Shown piece by piece: positions 16,094-24,595 of a stretch of DNA of 64,000 nt. The translations under genes and the position numbers were made by a program. The stretch comes from Eubacterium sp. (GTDB lineage: Bacteria > Bacillota > Clostridia > Oscillospirales > Acutalibacteraceae): assembly GCA_022511205.1 (NCBI GenBank), contig JAFLRY010000006.1, positions 1 to 64,000 of the forward strand, given 5' to 3'. Numbering within the stretch: the stretch's first letter is position 1; every line of letters starts with the position of its first letter. The notes beneath the pieces were generated by a model that did not search any database, was not told the DNA's origin, and worked only from the letters and a program-made list of their open reading frames with translations.

Positions 16094-18598
16094 TTATTTC
16101 TTAGCCATTTTTTTCTTTGCCTTGCGCTGTGCAAGCTCTTCCTCTTCCTCCGCCTTTTTGAGGGCAGCTGCGGCTTCCTTTTCTCTGTCGCTCTGCTCAG
16201 CCCTGGCCTTCGCTTCGTCATAAAGCGCGGCGATCTCATCAAAGTGGCTGTAATTCTCCTCCTGAATAAGGAGCTTCTTGGAATCATTATACGGCTTGGC
16301 AGCCCTATTGAATTTGGCGAATTCATCCATGAACGCTTTGGAATTCTTCTGAACTTCCTTTTTATCAAGCTGAAGCTGTTTGATCTGCGCTTTGATCTCG
16401 CGTACCTTCTCCTTATCCTTTCCTTTGGCGGAAATGGTCTGAAGCTCGGTGAGCTCGAAGATCTGAGCGTCGATCTCATCCTCTTTATCAAAGAGCGCGG
16501 TGAGAGCTGACATATCAGGCTCTGCAAATACGTTAATTGTGCCAAAGTATTTATCATAAGCCTTCTTTGCGGCAAGCTTTTTCTTGGCAAATTCTTTCTT
16601 AAAGGCGCGAAGCTGCTTTCCCTCCTCAGTGTTCTTCGGCATGGCCTTTGCCTGAGCAAGCTCTGCTTTTACTTCGGAAATATCTATCTGCTTAATGCCA
16701 TCAAGTCCCTGAGCGTAGGTCTCTCTCGCAACGCTGACCTGATACTTAAACAAATCGGAATTGAATTTGTCAAGCTCGGCGCAAACGAATTTTGAAATGT
16801 CGATCTCCTCATTGAATTCAAGATCGGCTCTGTATTGCTTTTTAGCAGCTTTTTTATCTGCTTTATATTGTTTGTCGGCGGCCTTTTTATCAGCCTTATA
16901 TTGCTTCTTAGCGGCCCTTTTATCGTCACTGTCAACGAGGGTCACAACAGCGCGGCTGACGGCATTCTTGTAGGAATCCTTGGAAATCTGCTTCGGCTCA
17001 GCCTCTGCCATCTCACGGGCATTGTTGACCATATCGATAGCCTCAACGATCTGATGATCGTTAAGCGCGCCGTTGCCGTAATCCTCAAACAGCGAACGAA
17101 CCTGTAAAACGCGGATAACGGATTTTTGCTTCTTTTCCGTGAAATCGTAGAAGAAATACGGCACCATATTCAGGAACGCGCCGACGCCTGCCATTATGAT
17201 GAGCGCGCCCATCATCGTGTAAAGCAGACCGGGTTCGCCGGTGTCAACGTCAAGGATATCAAAGGGCTGCTTATAGCCGTTACCCTCGTATACGCCGTAG
17301 TATTTCTCAACGGCCGGCAATACGGAGGAGGTAATAAGAGTTACCATATTACCTATGGTGGCTACCGTGGCAAACATACCGTCGATACGCTCGCCGCTCT
17401 TATACTGCTGATAATCGCGGATATCTGCCTGAACAGCGGGCGTGGTGATCTGCTCAAAGGCGCCAACCATCCAGTTGAAGTAAACGCAAACGAAAAGCCA
17501 CCAAATGCTCTGCATATTGATAAGCATTGCGAGGATGCAAACGATGTTTAAGGTGTTAACACCGATAAGCACCTTTTTCTTGCCGAAGCGGCGAATGAAG
17601 AACGGAGCGAGAAGCATACCCCAAAGGGAAGCATTGCCCGTTAAGGTGTTGATGATCATCATTTGGGTGCCTGTGGCGGTGTGGCCGTAGTTATAAGACC
17701 AGGTGAGAATATTGCTGTAAGCAGTCTCAAGGAAGCCGAGCCAGCCCGCTAAAGCGATGATCCAGAAATACTTATTCTTGGCAACCTCTCTGAAAGAGTC
17801 GATAAAGCTGATCTGAATCGTGTGGGTTTTCGCCTGAACGATCTTTTCTTTCGTATTGGCGTAGACGATGATCGTAAGCGTAATGCCTATAACCGCAAAA
17901 ACGGGATAGGAATATCTGTAAACTCTGATGTCGTACAGATTGTTATCCGTAAAGAACTGCGCAACGAGAGGCAGCACCATGTTGATGATGGACGGCGCTA
18001 AGGAATAAACTACCGATTTGATAGCTAAAACGTCCGTTCTCTCCTGAGTGTTGGGGGACAGAACGTGGATAAGGTTCGTATAAGCATCTTGAAAGAAGAA
18101 AAAGAAGAAATGAAGCAGCAGGTTGAAAACCAAAACGATCGCGCAGGTGGCAACGTAACCGCCGGATCTGCCGAATATCTGCTGAGTGAAAATCGAACCT
18201 AATCTTTCATATGGGAACCAGACGTAGGCAAGGGCAATTAGGGCGGTCGGTATACCCATTGAAAGGATATACGGCCTGTATTTACCTGCTTTTCCTCGCG
18301 TGTTATCAACCATATTCGCGCGCACAGCGGTGAGCGGAATATTCAGGAAGGTCGATATCAGATAGAGTATGTACATATCCGTTGGCGCAACGCCGATCGC
18401 GCCGCCGATGATCATATTCGTAGTTCCTACGATAAGCGTGCTGCCCAGCTGAATAATGAAATACGCGCCGATACCGCCGAAGGAATAGGCGGCGATTTCT
18501 TTAAAGGACATATATTTGCCCGTGGGCGGCTCTTTCCAATAATACTTTACGTTGTTGAACAGGGCGGTTGCCTGCTCTATTATGCCGGTTTTCGCCAT
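16094..18598 (-). CDS. GPH-family sugar symporter with long charged C-terminal extension
   Basis: An 834-residue protein. Residues 1 to about 485 form a 12-TM glycoside-pentoside-hexuronide:cation symporter (PLTAVRANMVDNTRGKAGKYRPY, then PVFAVIGITLTIIV and the second-half MFS repeats). GPH proteins are normally 450-500 residues. Here about 350 extra residues follow, rich in Lys, Glu and Ala and predicted helical or coiled-coil, with three 11-residue repeats built on KQYKADKKAA and a KKMAKK terminus. The tail must be cytoplasmic. Its function is unknown; binding of regulators or cytoskeletal anchoring are guesses. Downstream of the GH26 gene on the same strand, it probably imports manno-oligosaccharides or another glycoside. 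Confidence 0.88.
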   Translation of the reverse strand: MAKTGIIEQATALFNNVKYYWKEPPTGKYMSFKEIAAYSFGGIGAYFIIQLGSTLIVGTTNMIIGGAIGVAPTDMYILYLISTFLNIPLTAVRANMVDNTRGKAGKYRPYILSMGIPTALIALAYVWFPYERLGSIFTQQIFGRSGGYVATCAIVLVFNLLLHFFFFFFQDAYTNLIHVLSPNTQERTDVLAIKSVVYSLAPSIINMVLPLVAQFFTDNNLYDIRVYRYSYPVFAVIGITLTIIVYANTKEKIVQAKTHTIQISFIDSFREVAKNKYFWIIALAGWLGFLETAYSNILTWSYNYGHTATGTQMMIINTLTGNASLWGMLLAPFFIRRFGKKKVLIGVNTLNIVCILAMLINMQSIWWLFVCVYFNWMVGAFEQITTPAVQADIRDYQQYKSGERIDGMFATVATIGNMVTLITSSVLPAVEKYYGVYEGNGYKQPFDILDVDTGEPGLLYTMMGALIIMAGVGAFLNMVPYFFYDFTEKKQKSVIRVLQVRSLFEDYGNGALNDHQIVEAIDMVNNAREMAEAEPKQISKDSYKNAVSRAVVTLVDSDDKRAAKKQYKADKKAADKQYKADKKAAKKQYRADLEFNEEIDISKFVCAELDKFNSDLFKYQVSVARETYAQGLDGIKQIDISEVKAELAQAKAMPKNTEEGKQLRAFKKEFAKKKLAAKKAYDKYFGTINVFAEPDMSALTALFDKEDEIDAQIFELTELQTISAKGKDKEKVREIKAQIKQLQLDKKEVQKNSKAFMDEFAKFNRAAKPYNDSKKLLIQEENYSHFDEIAALYDEAKARAEQSDREKEAAAALKKAEEEEELAQRKAKKKMAKK
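16827..16925 (-). repeat. Three 33-bp tandem repeats in the symporter tail
   Basis: Three adjacent units of 33 bp (16827-16859, 16860-16892, 16893-16925) differ by a few bases. Each encodes an 11-residue DKKAAKKQYKA-like unit in the cytoplasmic tail. Confidence 0.8.
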
Positions 18599-18670
18599 AA
18601 TTTCTCCCCTTTATATTTTGTATATTCATAATAACATATAATTGTAGCGAATAAAAGCCCTAAATTTTGC

Positions 18671-18701
18671 AAAATAAAAGCCCGCTTGCAGAGAAGCGGG
18701 C
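18671..18701 (-). terminator. Terminator of GH26 gene
   Basis: On the minus strand GCCCGCTT pairs with AAGCGGGC and is followed by TTTTATTTT. Confidence 0.88.
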
Positions 18702-18706
18702 GTATG

Positions 18707-19702
18707 TTAAAAATCGGGAAGCTCATCAAGCGTAATGGCATAATCGCTGTTGTAAAGAGCGTTGATTTCTTCTTTGCCGTTATTATCGGTTAAATATTCT
18801 GTGTGCCAGGTCATAAACCATATCCATTTCGTTTTGCGAAGTTCCGCTTCGGTGGGATTTGCTCCGCATTCGTGAAAGCATAAGGGCTTGCGGGCTTTGT
18901 TTACCGCGTTTACCTTTTGGTAAAGCTTCGGCTGAGCGCCGCCGTCATAGCTGTCTGCTCCCACGATATCGCAGTATTCGTCTCCCGGATACCATTTGCG
19001 GTAATCTTCGCCGTTGTGGGAATAGCCAAGCACCCATATGAGATTGTTCAGATGCCAGTATTCAGTGTAGCGTTCGTACATAAGCCGCCAAAGCTTAACA
19101 AAATTCTCAGAGCCGCCCTTGCCCCACCAAAACCAGCCGCCGTCAAACTCGTGAAACGGACGCCATATGACTGTTACTCCCTGTGCCTGAAGCTCCAAAA
19201 GGGCCTTTGCCGCCTTGTCCATACCCTCTATGAATTTCTCATTTTCAGGTGTTCCGTTAGTTAATATTGCTTCCCAATCGATGATTTCATCGTTGGAGGC
19301 GTCCTTCCACTCGCCGCTGAAATCAGCGCCCGTGTGCCAGCAGATCGTCACAAGTCCGCCCCTGTTCCACCATTCAGCGGCACGCTTGTTTACGCCTTCA
19401 AAATCATCGTTCATATAATCAAGCCCGCGCATTGCGGGATATTTTCCTGAAGCGGAGTAAATATAGTCCATTTCGTATTCGGATGATCCCATCCAAGTTG
19501 ATTCCTGCTGCGCTGTCAGCACGCCCTCTCCGCTGAGAGAGCAAAGATAGGAGTATACGCGCTTTGTCATTTCATTCGAATTTGGATTGGATAATGCAGG
19601 CTCATCTTTTCTGCAACAGCCTGATAAAGCAAACGCGCTTAGCATGATCGCCGAAATGAGAAGCACAGATACTATTGCGGTAATCGATTTTTTATTGCTC
19701 AT
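18707..19702 (-). CDS. GH26-family beta-mannanase-like lipoprotein
   Basis: A 331-residue exported enzyme. A signal peptide ends in the lipobox LSGC (Cys29), so it is membrane-anchored outside the cell. GH26 motifs are clear: WRPFHEFDGGWFWWG with acid/base Glu near 185, and CFHECG with the nucleophile Glu near 278; an upstream CWHTGADF segment is also typical. It should cleave beta-1,4-mannan or a related beta-glycan. A strong promoter and a GGAGC ribosome site precede it, and it is divergent from the GH31 gene. It likely supplies oligosaccharides to the downstream symporter. Confidence 0.93.
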   Translation of the reverse strand: MSNKKSITAIVSVLLISAIMLSAFALSGCCRKDEPALSNPNSNEMTKRVYSYLCSLSGEGVLTAQQESTWMGSSEYEMDYIYSASGKYPAMRGLDYMNDDFEGVNKRAAEWWNRGGLVTICWHTGADFSGEWKDASNDEIIDWEAILTNGTPENEKFIEGMDKAAKALLELQAQGVTVIWRPFHEFDGGWFWWGKGGSENFVKLWRLMYERYTEYWHLNNLIWVLGYSHNGEDYRKWYPGDEYCDIVGADSYDGGAQPKLYQKVNAVNKARKPLCFHECGANPTEAELRKTKWIWFMTWHTEYLTDNNGKEEINALYNSDYAITLDELPDF

Positions 19703-19726
19703 ATATCACTTGCTCCTTTCATTTGA

Positions 19727-19755
19727 ATTATAGGGAATATCGCAATTTCTGTCAA
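19727..19755 (-). promoter_or_regulatory. Consensus promoter of GH26 gene
   Basis: On the minus strand TTGACA and TATAAT are 17 bp apart, a perfect SigA consensus. Confidence 0.9.
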
Positions 19756-19764
19756 CTTTTAAGA

Positions 19765-19793
19765 TTGATATACGAAAAGAAGTATGATAAGAT
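19765..19793 (+). promoter_or_regulatory. Promoter of GH31 gene
   Basis: TTGATA and TAAGAT are 17 bp apart. The -10 region covers the track ATG at 19784, so translation must start later, at 19811. Confidence 0.6.
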
Positions 19794-19810
19794 TTTATTT
19801 AGGTGATGAT

Positions 19811-21757
19811 ATGAAAAATACCGTTATAAATGAGAATGAAATACTCTTTTCAAGGCATTGCGAGCTTGTTCGCATAACGCCCTGCCATAAAAACGCCATA
19901 CGCTTTCAGGCGTTTCCCGATTGCAGAATAATTGACGAGAATTTTACCTTGATGCCGCGGGAGGCGCAGGCGGTAATAAGCGAAGAGGAAAACGCTGTAA
20001 TGATGACCGTAGGCGATCTCACCGCCCGGCTTCAGCAAAACGGAAAAATCACTTTTTTGCGAAACGGCAGGAGGGTGCTTGAGGAAAAACCCGAGCTCAC
20101 ATTTGACGACGGCTTTCGCCATTATGAAAATAATGCAAGCGGCCTTTGGTCGGCGCGCGTTACCTTTAAAGGAATTGACGGTGAGCAAATGTACGGTCTC
20201 GGTCACGAGGCGAGCGGTTGCTTTGATTTGAAGGGCTGTTCCTTCGATCTCCGCCACGTCAACGCCAAATGCACGATCCCCTTCGTCTATTCCTCTCTCG
20301 GCTATGGCTTTTTGTGGAACAATCCTGCCATTGGCAACGTTGAGCTTTCCAACAACAGAACACGCTGGAGCGTTGGCGCAACGAAAAAAATCGACTATGT
20401 AGTTATCGGAGGCACTCCCAAAGAGGTTGCGGAAACCCTCGCCGATCTCACGGGTCATGCCCCCGTTATGCCCCATTGGGCAACGGGCTTCTGGCAGAGC
20501 CGTCTGAGATACGAAACGCAGGAGGAGCTGCTCTCGGTGGCGCGCAGATACAAGGAGGAGAATATCCCGCTTTCCGCAATTGTTGCCGACTATTTCCATT
20601 GGACGGAGCAGGGGGATTATAAATTTGATCCCAAATATTGGCCCAACGTTAAGGCTATGGCTAACGAGCTACACGAAATGAACACAAAGCTCGTGGTTTC
20701 AATGTGGCCTACGATCAACGAAAACAGCGAAAACTACGCCCATATGCGTGATAACAATATGCTTATGCTCACATCAAGAGGCTCCAACAGGGTGTTTCAT
20801 TTCTACGGCTGGCAGTCGGAGATAGACGTTACGAACCCTGTTACCCGTGATTTCGTTTGGAGCAAGCTGAAGGAGAATTATATTGATAACGGCGTGGACG
20901 CCCTTTGGTTTGACGAGGCAGAGCCGGAGATTCACCCGGAGCAGTTTGATAATCTTATTTGGCACAGGGGCAGGGGAGACGAGGTGGCTCTGCTTTATCC
21001 CTATTATTACTCGCAAATGGCGTATGACGGCTTCAGGTCAATAGGCGTGGAAGCGCCGGTTACGCTTACAAGATGCGCCTATCTCGGAAGCCAGAAATTC
21101 GGCGCGCTGGTGTGGAGCGGCGATATACCCTCCACCTTCGAGAGCCTTTCTGCGCAGGTGAAGGCAGGGCTGAATATGGCAATGTGCGGTATTCCGTGGT
21201 GGAACACGGATATCGGCGGCTTCTACGGCGGAGATACGCAGAGCGAGGAATTCAGAGAGCTGATAGTCCGCTGGTTTCAGTACGGCGTTTTCTCTCCCGT
21301 TATGCGTTTGCACGGCAACAGAAATCGCCACGGCGAGAGAAGTGGTCTGAAAGAGCCTTCGGGCGATCCAAATGAGCTTTGGAGCTTCGGCGAAAGGAAT
21401 TTTAAAATTCTCAAGGAGCTTGTACTCTTAAGAGAAAGGCTGAGACCGTATATCGAGCATCATATGGAGATCGCTTCGCAAAAGGGTTATCCGGTGATGA
21501 GGCCAATGTTTTTCGATTTTCCCGATGATGAGCAGTGCTATAACTTGGGAGAGCAATATATGTTCGGCGATGATATCCTATTCGCGCCTATAGTGAACCG
21601 TGGACAGACGAATAAACAGGTTTATCTGCCAAAGGGAGAGTGGATTTTGACTAAGGATAAGACGGAATACGGCGAGGGCTTGCATGAAATTTCGGCTGAT
21701 ATAGATGAATTCATAGCGTTTGTTAAAAAGGACGCAGAGGTATTGAATTGTTTTTAA
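19811..21757 (+). CDS. GH31-family alpha-glycosidase
   Basis: The ATG at 19811 has AGGTGAT at the right distance; the track start lies inside the promoter. The 648-residue cytoplasmic enzyme (no signal peptide) has an N-terminal beta-sandwich domain (YGLGHEASGCFDLKG), the catalytic barrel, and a C-terminal beta domain. The GH31 nucleophile Asp is in WFDEAEPE (about residue 368) and the acid/base Asp is in WSGDIPSTF (about 437), with SPVMRLHGN completing the family pattern. It should release glucose, xylose or a related sugar from alpha-linked oligosaccharides. The exact specificity is undetermined. It may process sugars brought in by the nearby GPH symporter. Confidence 0.92.
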   Translation: MKNTVINENEILFSRHCELVRITPCHKNAIRFQAFPDCRIIDENFTLMPREAQAVISEEENAVMMTVGDLTARLQQNGKITFLRNGRRVLEEKPELTFDDGFRHYENNASGLWSARVTFKGIDGEQMYGLGHEASGCFDLKGCSFDLRHVNAKCTIPFVYSSLGYGFLWNNPAIGNVELSNNRTRWSVGATKKIDYVVIGGTPKEVAETLADLTGHAPVMPHWATGFWQSRLRYETQEELLSVARRYKEENIPLSAIVADYFHWTEQGDYKFDPKYWPNVKAMANELHEMNTKLVVSMWPTINENSENYAHMRDNNMLMLTSRGSNRVFHFYGWQSEIDVTNPVTRDFVWSKLKENYIDNGVDALWFDEAEPEIHPEQFDNLIWHRGRGDEVALLYPYYYSQMAYDGFRSIGVEAPVTLTRCAYLGSQKFGALVWSGDIPSTFESLSAQVKAGLNMAMCGIPWWNTDIGGFYGGDTQSEEFRELIVRWFQYGVFSPVMRLHGNRNRHGERSGLKEPSGDPNELWSFGERNFKILKELVLLRERLRPYIEHHMEIASQKGYPVMRPMFFDFPDDEQCYNLGEQYMFGDDILFAPIVNRGQTNKQVYLPKGEWILTKDKTEYGEGLHEISADIDEFIAFVKKDAEVLNCF

Positions 21758-21765
21758 AAGAATGA

Positions 21766-21795
21766 AGAGGCAGGTTTTTCTGCCTCTCTTTTTAT
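21766..21795. terminator. Bidirectional terminator
   Basis: AGAGGCAG pairs with CTGCCTCT around a 6-nt loop, followed by CTTTTTAT. It lies between converging GH31 and MFS genes. Confidence 0.85.
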
Positions 21796-21799
21796 GTTC

Positions 21800-23038
21800 T
21801 TATGCTTCGGCCAATTCATAAATTTTTCTTACTGACGAGCGGTTTCTCCAGATCAGCATCCAACAAACGAACAGCGTGAACGCGCCGCATAGTGTAACGC
21901 ACAAGCGGTAGTCAAGCAGCTCACCCAGCGCGCCGATCAAGAGACTGAAAATGTTGCTCGCGGCCATTGCGCACATATTTTCAAAGGCGTTTATCCTTGC
22001 TCTCAGGTTTTCGGGAATATAGCGCTGTACCGCCGCCGCTCGCATCGTTGCGCTGTTTATTCCAAAGAAGCCTGCGCAGGCACGGTTGAACAGCATCAGC
22101 GGATACGGCAGCCACAAAAGTATCATATCCATAAACTCGTAGAGCAGATAAACGCCGAAGGTGAAGCCGAATTTCTTCTTTGCGGGCAGTTCCATTCGGT
22201 ATTGTACCATGCCGCCAACGCTTCTTCCTGCAAATTCCGCAACGGAAAAGAGGGAGTACATCGCCGCGGTCATACCGGGCGCAGTGCGGAAAAACGCAAT
22301 CAGCAGAGGCGAATATCCGTTTCCTACGCCGTTGGTAATAGCCATATAAAAGTAGATTGACCTTAGACCGCGCTCCTGTTTGAGATATTGCGCAGCTTCA
22401 AGAATATCGCTCCACCACGCACGCAGTGAGAATCGCTGACCGTCGACTCGTTTACTCTCTTGAATTTTGATGCGGCTTTCAACGAATGCCGCAAGAATGG
22501 ATAAAGCTGCCTGTAACAGTAACAGCCGCGCCACGCCGATCCCTTCAAGCAACAATGCCGCTGTTGGTGTCATTATTACCCGCAAAACGGGATATAGCAT
22601 CCCTGAAACGGTATAGCCCTTCTGCTCCATACCCTCGGGAATCAGCTTCGGGTAGAAGCTGCTATATGCAAGCTCATCAAACGCGCCCAAGGTCGCCAAC
22701 AGCAATGAAAAGCCGAGATATCCCACGTATGAGAATTCAAACGTCATCAGATACAGACCAGCTATACCGTAAAGCAGTCCGTTGAGTAGGTCGCCGCCCA
22801 CAAGAAAGGGTTTGCGCGGCATACGATCCATCCATGGCGCAACGAACAGCGGCAGCACGAAATACGGTATCGACTGGATCGCGAGTATCAGCGCCGAGGC
22901 AAGAGTGCTCCCCGTTTCGTCAAATACGAAAAACGAAAGGGCGAAGCCGCTTGCGATACCGCCCGCGGCTCCCAGTGCGCTGGCAATGGTCACCAGTGTA
23001 AAATTTCTCGTCCAAAGCGTTGGTTTATCTTTTTTCAT
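21800..23038 (-). CDS. MFS transporter, DHA3-like exporter
   Basis: A 412-residue transporter with 12 membrane segments and the MFS motif APWMDRMPRKPFLVGGDL between TM2 and TM3. The N-terminus (LVTIASALGAAGGIASGFALSFFVFDETGSTLASALIL) resembles DHA3-type drug exporters such as macrolide pumps. The second ATG (23038) is chosen because AAAGGAGG is well spaced for it and too close to the first. The XRE/TPR regulator gene lies upstream on the same strand and is separated by a strong terminator. The substrate is unknown. Confidence 0.9.
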   Translation of the reverse strand: MKKDKPTLWTRNFTLVTIASALGAAGGIASGFALSFFVFDETGSTLASALILAIQSIPYFVLPLFVAPWMDRMPRKPFLVGGDLLNGLLYGIAGLYLMTFEFSYVGYLGFSLLLATLGAFDELAYSSFYPKLIPEGMEQKGYTVSGMLYPVLRVIMTPTAALLLEGIGVARLLLLQAALSILAAFVESRIKIQESKRVDGQRFSLRAWWSDILEAAQYLKQERGLRSIYFYMAITNGVGNGYSPLLIAFFRTAPGMTAAMYSLFSVAEFAGRSVGGMVQYRMELPAKKKFGFTFGVYLLYEFMDMILLWLPYPLMLFNRACAGFFGINSATMRAAAVQRYIPENLRARINAFENMCAMAASNIFSLLIGALGELLDYRLCVTLCGAFTLFVCWMLIWRNRSSVRKIYELAEA

Positions 23039-23078
23039 ATGCATACCTCCTTTGTTAATTGTAACACCGTGGTAAGCA

Positions 23079-23126
23079 TAAAAAAATCCGGTAGTTTTGA
23101 GAAAACTTTCTTAAAACTACCGGATT
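23079..23126 (-). terminator. Terminator of the XRE/TPR gene
   Basis: A 14-bp perfect stem, AATCCGGTAGTTTT pairing with AAAACTACCGGATT, is followed on the minus strand by a run of T. Confidence 0.92.
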
Positions 23127-23129
23127 GAA

Positions 23130-24287
23130 TCATCTTGTTTGCGGTTTTATTGGAAAATCTCTGCTGAGCTCATATGCTAAGCGGTACTGACGTGTTGCCG
23201 TGTACCATTCAAGCACCCACGGTAAATGAAAGGAAGCATAGCCTATGGGCAGCGTTTTTCTGCACTCAGAGAAAACGGATAGCAACGCATCGCCGTATTC
23301 GGGTGAACGGAGATAGTCTGAATGCTCCAGGCGGAAGCGAACGATGCCGCACATTCTCCGTCCTAACTCTGTGGGGGGATAGTCTGACTCCATATCAGAC
23401 GCCTGCGCCAGCGCGTTTAATGCTTCCTCCCGTCTCCCAAGCTTTTCACAACATACGGCAAGCTTGTGAAGATCCATCATATTTGGTTCCTGTAATGCGG
23501 CAAAATAAGTGTATGCTTCGGAATACTGTCCGCTCTCGATCTGCGCAGAGGCAGTATTATAACGGATTTTCGATAGAGTGCTCATATCTCCAAATGCCTG
23601 CGCCAACCGTTCGGCAATACGATAGTGTGCGCGCATATTTTCAAGATCAACCTGATTACAATAGCAATTGCCCATAAAGAGCTGAGAATACATCATAACG
23701 TATGCGCGCCCCTCCTCCGATGCCCTTTGATAGCTTTCACGGAGATACTCCAGCGCCACGGCATAGTTTTCGCCCCGCTCATATGAGCGAATGCCCGCTA
23801 TCAGTAACACGAAAGCACAGGGATACAGGCGTATGGCTTCCTCATTTCTATCCTGTAAAATTCGCTGAAGCGCAAGCTGTCGCCTATCGAAATAGGGTTC
23901 TGCTGACTTGTCGACAGGAGATACCGGCTCCGTCAAAAAGCTTCGCATCAGCATTGCGTCAAGCGCATAGGGTCCGTTTCTCAGAAAGTCCTCCAGAGCC
24001 GAAAACTCCTTTTTGATTTCGTCTAACTGAGAATCGTAGGATAATAGTGCTTCGTAAAACCGTTCCACTATCTCCGCGCCCGCTTTCTGTTCATCAGGGC
24101 TATCGTGCCACGGCAGGTCAAGTCTTGCAAAAAGCAGTCGTAGTATTTCAGGAGAGGCTTCCGTTTTGCCCTGTTCGATTTTCGACAGATAGGATACGGA
24201 GCAGATTCCCTTGCAAAGCCCCTCCTGGCTCCAATTTCGGCGTATGCGCTCCCTACGGAGTAGTACGCCCGGAAACAGTTGGCTCAT
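23130..24287 (-). CDS. XRE-type regulator with TPR domain
   Basis: The start is set at 24287 (MSQLFPGVLLRRERIRR); the longer track start at 24341 falls inside a good promoter. The 385-residue protein has an HTH (WSQEGLCKGICSVSYLSKIEQGKT, about 16-40) and a long helical repeat region (several pairs such as ALEYLRESYQRASEEGRAY and YSEAYTYFAAL), the architecture of RRNPP-like regulators that often sense short peptides. It probably controls the downstream MFS exporter. I found no convincing peptide gene beside it. A Cys-poor, single polypeptide; the ligand is unknown. Confidence 0.88.
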   Translation of the reverse strand: MSQLFPGVLLRRERIRRNWSQEGLCKGICSVSYLSKIEQGKTEASPEILRLLFARLDLPWHDSPDEQKAGAEIVERFYEALLSYDSQLDEIKKEFSALEDFLRNGPYALDAMLMRSFLTEPVSPVDKSAEPYFDRRQLALQRILQDRNEEAIRLYPCAFVLLIAGIRSYERGENYAVALEYLRESYQRASEEGRAYVMMYSQLFMGNCYCNQVDLENMRAHYRIAERLAQAFGDMSTLSKIRYNTASAQIESGQYSEAYTYFAALQEPNMMDLHKLAVCCEKLGRREEALNALAQASDMESDYPPTELGRRMCGIVRFRLEHSDYLRSPEYGDALLSVFSECRKTLPIGYASFHLPWVLEWYTATRQYRLAYELSRDFPIKPQTR

Positions 24288-24312
24288 ATAAACACCCGCC
24301 TTTCTAAATCCT

Positions 24313-24341
24313 ATCATACCAAAACGAAAACCGATCATCAA
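24313..24341 (-). promoter_or_regulatory. Promoter of XRE/TPR gene
   Basis: On the minus strand TTGATG and TATGAT are 17 bp apart, inside the overextended track ORF. Confidence 0.65.
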
Positions 24342-24409
24342 GGCAAAGTTAAAAGAAACGGCATAGCCATAAGCTACGTCGCCTCTTTTGCCGCAATGAA
24401 TTATATTAT

Positions 24410-24442
24410 GACTGCTTGTGATTTATAAATTGCAGAGCAGTC
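24410..24442. other. Inverted repeat in intergenic region
   Basis: GACTGCT and AGCAGTC are separated by 19 nt in the 254-bp gap between the XRE/TPR gene and the EEP gene. There is no T-run. I see no gene in this gap; its only other support is the promoter at its right end. Confidence 0.35.
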
Positions 24443-24546
24443 TGTATGAGGGCTTTTCGTTTCCGTACAGGTCAGTTGAGCCGTGTACACGCTGACGCAT
24501 TTTATCCTCGCTGAAATTCAGAAATTTCAAGTTTTGATTTATTAAC

Positions 24547-24575
24547 TTGTTCTTTCATTGGCTATATGCTAAAAT
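24547..24575 (+). promoter_or_regulatory. Promoter of EEP-family gene
   Basis: TTGTTC and TAAAAT are 17 bp apart, 20 bp before the start codon. Confidence 0.55.
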
Positions 24576-24595
24576 AGCTTTAAAGGGGTGTTACT

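Noticed and set aside
16244-16510. 88-aa plus-strand ORF opposite the symporter tail
   Set aside because: Arises from the Lys/Glu-rich repeat region in antisense; no start signals.
24342-24595. Short peptide gene (pheromone) for the RRNPP-like regulator
   Set aside because: Only a 10-codon ORF without ribosome site or signal sequence was seen in the gap.
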